Below the pieces are notes generated by a model. The model had not been told where the DNA came from. It saw only the letters and a program-made list of their open reading frames with translations, and did no database searches. Positions 59,530-64,000 of a DNA stretch of 64,000 bases are shown piece after piece. Position 1 is the first letter of the stretch, and every line of letters begins with the position of its first letter. The translations under genes and the position numbers were made by a program. This DNA comes from Hypericum androsaemum. Taxonomy: Eukaryota; Streptophyta; Magnoliopsida; Malpighiales; Hypericaceae. The stretch lies in the NCBI GenBank assembly GCA_963995505.1, contig OZ023195.1, positions 1,942,109 to 2,006,108 of the forward strand, in the 5' to 3' direction.

Positions 59530-60629
59530 GGGTAAATTACTCCCAGGCCTCAAGTATTTGGTATATTTAAGGCTCGCCCTCTTGTATTCCGGTAATCGAT
59601 TAAAAACTTCCCGATGTTTGATTTTATTATACTTTCAAGCCCCTTGCTGACGTCAGCGATCATTTTTCTCATGGAAATGACTCATATGCCCTTACAAAAA
59701 AAATTAAAAAAAAATTATCTCTCGCTGGAAAAAGCTAAAACGACGCCGATCGACCCACCCAAAAATCTTAAACAACGCCGGTGATCTGCTTCCTCTCACG
59801 CCTGCGAGCTCTTCGTCCTTGCTCTCTCTCCTCCTCGTCTCCTCTTCGTCCATCTTCTGTCTCCTACTCGTCTCCTCTCCTCTTCGTCCCAGTTCTCTCT
59901 CCTCCTCTTCATCCAAAGTCACACACAATTTTGGCAATTTCAAGCAATTTAATTAATTTCTCCTCTCCAAGCCCAAAACCCATCTTCGTAGGCAAATTAA
60001 TTGGGTTCTTCGTATCCAACACCGAGCAATGTTGGATTTCGCAAGCTCTTCAAGAAATCGATTTCGATTTATTGGGTTTGGTGATTTCGATTTGTTGGTT
60101 TCAGCTACGGAGGTCGGCGATTGTGGCTCCGAAAAATGGAGAGCTGGTAGCGGTTAAAGGAGAGGACGACGGCGGGGTTCTCTGGTCGATGGCAGGTTCT
60201 CGAGAATGGGAGACAAAGGGGAACAACGGTAGGTCTCTAGTCGGCGTCGATTCTCGAGGATGGGAGAGAGAGGGGAACGCCGACAGTGTTCCTCGCGGGG
60301 TCGTCGAGAATGGGAGAGAGAGGGGAACGACGACGGTGGTCTTCTCAGTTTTTCTCTCCTACAGGCGCTCCGGCGGTGAATTTTTATTTTAATTTTTGGT
60401 AGCCGTAAAAAATGTGTTCGCCGGAGAAGATGACTGGAGGTTTTAGTTGACCGGACCAAGGGTATAATGGTCATTTCAGTAATAAAATAATAATTTTTAG
60501 ACCGCTGACGTCAGCGAGGAGCCTGAGAGTATAATAAAACCAAACTTCGGGAAGTTTTTAATCGATTGTCGAAATTCAAGGGGCGAGCCTTAAATATACC
60601 AAACACCAGGGACCCAAGCGTAATTTAGG
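59530..60629. mobile_element. TIR element with GC-rich core, ~1.1 kb
   Basis: The left part reads GGGTAAATTACTCCCAGGCC and, inward, AAACTTCCCGATGTTTGATT; the right part, reversed, reads TAAATTACGCTTGGGTCCC and AAACTTCCCGAAGTTTGGTT. PGIP 2's flank at 42,780-42,815 lacks it, giving an empty site (CAATATTTTTGATGTCGGTG). The target duplication is not resolved. The core (59,740-60,390) has frames on both strands with no recognised domain. Confidence 0.75.
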
Positions 60630-60661
60630 TCAGTGATGTTGCAATTACTATTTTTAATATG

Positions 60662-61653
60662 AGAAAATAACCTTTTGATCTCTCCTCTATGAAAAAATTA
60701 TGATTGTGATCCTTGTTGTTGCAAATATTATTATGGTGTCTTTTTTTTAATGTTGGTCTCATGTCTCTCGCTAACGTCATCAATCAATTTATTATTGTTT
60801 TATTTTTAAAAGAATATTATACCATATCTTCTCCGCACGTCCTCTTCTCCGGCCCAGTCAACCAAATCGGACCCACCGATCTCAAAGGTCATCGCCGGAC
60901 TGGCACACAGAACATCGACCTCCCAAACGAGATTGTGAATGTGACCAGTCGTGTGAATTTTATCCTCAGACGAGCAGCTGCGTGTATCTCATTCCCATAC
61001 CAAAAAGCTCCTCCTCCCACGGTCATCGGGCCCTCCTTCTCCTCCTATGAATCCCATCCCCCGACCATGACTGTTTTATGAACTTGTATCTAGGATTCTA
61101 CATTTATGAAATGGGACCAATTGGGATTCTGCACTTCGGGAAATGGGGTTGAATGGGATTCTGCAGTTCATGAGCAACCTGGAAGCCGATCGGAAAGGGG
61201 ATCACAATGGGGTCCTGACGCCAAATTTTGGGCTTAATTTTCAGAACCTTATTGTCAGCAAACCATGGGCTTGAAGGCGTAAGGGGAGAAGACGACGGGG
61301 AGGAGGGAGACCTATGGATTTGGAGAAGTCCTTGCTCAACAAGATGAACCCCCACCATTGTCACAGTAGCAGTCGGCGGGGAGCTAGGGTCGTTTGGGTG
61401 GTCGAGGCCCCTCATGATCATCTTCTCAGCATTGTTGTCGGTATCGGAGATAGAAGGGAGTGAGGGAGGGAGGGGAGATATTTTTTTTAATAAGGGTATG
61501 TAAATCATTTTCTTGATAAAATTAACTAATGATGATATCGAACGACTTAAGAGTAACATTTAAACACAATGCAAGGACGATAAAATATTTTTTGAAAGAA
61601 CGAGGATCACAATCATAATTTGTGCAAATATTAGGGACCTGAGGATAATTTTT
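60662..61653. mobile_element. TIR element carrying a gene-like fragment
   Basis: The left end reads GAGAAAATAACCTTTTGATC, then AAATTATGATTGTGATCC; the right end, reversed, reads GAAAAATTATCCTCAGGTCC, then AAATTATGATTGTGATCC. The interior includes the minus-strand fragment at 61,104-61,559 shared with copy A. Copy A has the right half of this element only. Confidence 0.65.
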
Positions 61654-63898
61654 CAATTTTTTTTTGTCAAGAAAATTTAGGCTAGTTGGCCTAAACCCCG
61701 GGGCTCTAGACAGCATTGGATTTTATTTTCCTCCCAAACAAAATTTTACCATTTTCGTTAGGAATGGGAATTGACCCTTTTTCATTTTTATATTGATGCA
61801 ATGGTCGAGGGACCAGCCGGAGCAATTCCTCGGCATGACAACCGTAGCAAAAGAATTTAGGAAGAACACTGAGAAGTCTCATTAGCGACTTAGATCAATT
61901 TTTCTCTTAAATATCACACCTCTTAAATATCACATGAAATTATTAAAATAATCCTCCATCAGTTAAAAACTCTAATATTAAGATAAAATATATCAATAAC
62001 TCCCTCAAAATGTCCACCACCTAAAAAACAAAGCTTGGACAAGGTGCAATACTAGAAAACAATAGTTGTACTAAAAAACATCTGTACCCTATTAGACAAG
62101 TGTTCGAATGGAATGCATACTTATTTCCGGATAATAGTGGTTGTAAATCATTTTAATATTGTACATGATTTGCATTCATTAAATGTGATCAAATATAGTT
62201 TTACGTTTTTCAATTTGCTCTTACTTTAAACAAACCAAACGTTCTCGACTGTACTGCTTGAATTCTGATGCATCAATGGCATAGTATATTGGGCAGAGTA
62301 GCAAGAAGTCTAAGACAAAATTACAAGAACATATGATGTTAGAAGTTCACGAGTGAGAATAAGTACACTGCTTAAGAATGAATGAATCGGGCAGGAACAT
62401 TCCTTCATTAGATTGTTCGTAATGTCTCTGAATTGTGTCTCTCCGGCCTTCGTTTGTCTGACTTTCTTACTTTGAACATGTTATGCAACTCAGGCAACCA
62501 AGCGGACGGTACCTTTTCTTTTTGTAAGAGGAGATGATGTCATTTTGGTTTCTCCGCCTCCGAGGACCGCATAGTCAGAAGATGAAGTTGACAAAGCAAT
62601 GGCTAACTACTATCACCTAGGTTGGCGTATTTAATTTTATACGTATTTGGAACCTTTGGAAGGTAAGTTCATCGACACCTGTGTGATTGTGCGCTACAAG
62701 TTCATGCATAACCCACAATCTAGTCCATGTAATGGATTCAAATCTCTTTGGGGCAGCTGTTTTAAAGAATTTAAAAGTCAGTAGATATTTTGGTAATTTC
62801 ATGTATCATTGGAGATGTAAATTGATCAAGAAGACTAACAAATTTGATTTTTTAAAATTTAGCGACTAATTAAGTACGATCTAGATTTTCTTATATATTA
62901 TGAGAAATCTTAAAAAATTATGAGTTTTTTTTCAAAGAATTTTATGTTTACCTTGTATCTACGGCAATCATTTAGTGTCAACAGTAAAATTTAGACAGCG
63001 ATTAAATAAATTATAAATATTTGGAATCACAAATTTATCTCTACAATTGGATAAGAGCGAATCAACGACAATAAAAATTCATAAAATGGGATCCTAATAT
63101 CTTGTGCATTTTCGACATAGCATCATAATTGTATCTGACGACGTAGTAGGTGTTTAGCTCTACTAAAGAGAGGTACAAGAAATATGATAACAAATTTTAT
63201 GAGCTAAGAAAACATAGATGACTTTATTTTTTAAAGTTTAAATATTTTTGTGATTGTTGTCTTGTAAGGGATACGTTTTGGACGAGGTTGGCTGTTTTCA
63301 GTGATGTAGTTAACAAGCAGAGCAGCTATTGGAATAAGTGATGTATTATCTACAATAGGCAGTGTGGGTGAGATCCCCGAAGGGGGCAGGCTTCAAAGCT
63401 TGGACACGCACAGTAACCTGTAAAAAAACAATGCTTGTGTGGGGCTCCACTTCCAGCTCGCCAAGGAGATGCCGGAATTTAATGGAGGGGATTGTTTATA
63501 GTAGCCTCCATCCCAAGACATTGAAAGTCCTATGCGCAAATTCAATTGCCAAAGAAAAGTTGCTTGGCAACTTCACGAGCCACAGCCATTTCTTATTTTG
63601 ACGATTTTCGATTTGGTCAGCAAACATTGCGAATTCTACAATTCAGCTCGAAATAGTTTCGAATTTCTACAATTACATCCCTCCGAGGCATTTTAGCTCC
63701 AACTCACCTACAAGCCAAAAAAAAAACTGATAAATCCCTGCGGAATTGTAACCAATGAGCGTTTTCTCTAATATTATAAGGAAAAGGTTGGGTGGAAACT
63801 GACCGGAGTTCAAAGTTTACTTAAACAAATTTACTTATAAAAAAATCCTAGTGGAATTATAATAAATTTAACACTAAAACACCGCAATTCAATAAAAA
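61040..63898. repeat. PGIP duplication unit, copy B
   Basis: This aligns with 31,704-36,748 once the three insertions and duplications of copy A are removed. It holds the PGIP 3' fragment near 63.35 kb. A poly(T)-led insert of about 120 bp (61,655-61,775) is specific to this copy and resembles a short retroposon. Confidence 0.85.
63348..63515 (+). pseudogene. PGIP 3'-end fragment, copy B
   Basis: CTACAATAGGCAGTGTGGGT, GAGATCCCCGAAGGGGGCAG and TGCTTGTGTGGGGCTCCACTT match the last ~45 codons of PGIP 2 and 3. A frame change and a stop follow TVT. It breaks at the same 5' point as the copy at 35.18 kb, so it was already broken before the segment was duplicated. Confidence 0.88.
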
Positions 63899-64000
63899 AA
63901 GGGCAAATTATCCTCACGTCCCTGAAGTTTGGTCACCCTCCCCCTAGGGTTCCTGACTTTTGGAAAATGATTGTCCCGTCCCTAAGTTTTGATGATAATA
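63899..64000. mobile_element. Left end of a TIR element, cut by the window edge
   Basis: The sequence begins GGGCAAATTATCCTCACGTC, the terminal word of the 27,975 type. The homologous position in copy A (36,748) lacks it. Confidence 0.6.

Overview
This is nuclear DNA of a flowering plant, most likely a eudicot. The genes have GT-AG introns, the intergenic DNA is AT-rich, and the gene set is typical of plants: three polygalacturonase-inhibiting proteins (PGIPs), a chloroplast FtsH-like protein, an exosome-like RNase PH protein and a CYP93-type cytochrome P450. Plant transposons of most major classes fill the rest. I do not assign a species.

Layout. 1-6 kb holds two related Helitron-like elements (763-2137 and 4496-5932), a repeat that also starts the window, and a broken GRF zinc-finger reading frame. 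7-12.4 kb is the gene island: RRP41L (+) and the 11-exon FTSHI2 (-) end facing each other, about 330 bp apart. 13-17.1 kb holds a SUD1/DOA10 RING-CH fragment, a decayed copia element with one LTR, and a CYP93A-like P450 broken by a frameshift and a stop codon. 18.5-20.4 kb is a Mutator-like terminal-inverted-repeat (TIR) element with an exact 9-bp target duplication.

From 22 kb on, the window is a PGIP array. Intact genes lie at 22.1-23.1 kb (-), 40.2-41.3 kb (+) and 58.3-59.3 kb (+). Two decayed PGIP 3' ends lie at 35.2 and 63.4 kb. The flanks of the plus-strand copies can be aligned with each other and with 26.4-28.0, 31.7-36.7, 43.8-44.1 and 48.4-48.6 kb. The array therefore grew by duplicating a multi-kilobase unit and was then split by transposons. 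Because the copies align, many insertions can be read as filled against empty sites.

The mobile DNA is the most unusual part. Several TIR elements carry blocks of a ~22-bp minisatellite built around GGCATGCCCGGTTA. One 1.58-kb element (49,687-51,264) has ~212-bp inverted repeats around a ~1.15-kb purine-only-looking G-rich minisatellite. Two copies of a LINE-type element carry ORF1 but no ORF2. Other insertions hold pieces of a pectin methylesterase, the RING-CH fragment and a plastid ccsA gene.

The working genes fall into two unrelated groups: housekeeping organelle/RNA functions (RRP41L, FTSHI2) and cell-wall defence (PGIPs). All gene names rest on recognition of the translated sequence; no database search was run.
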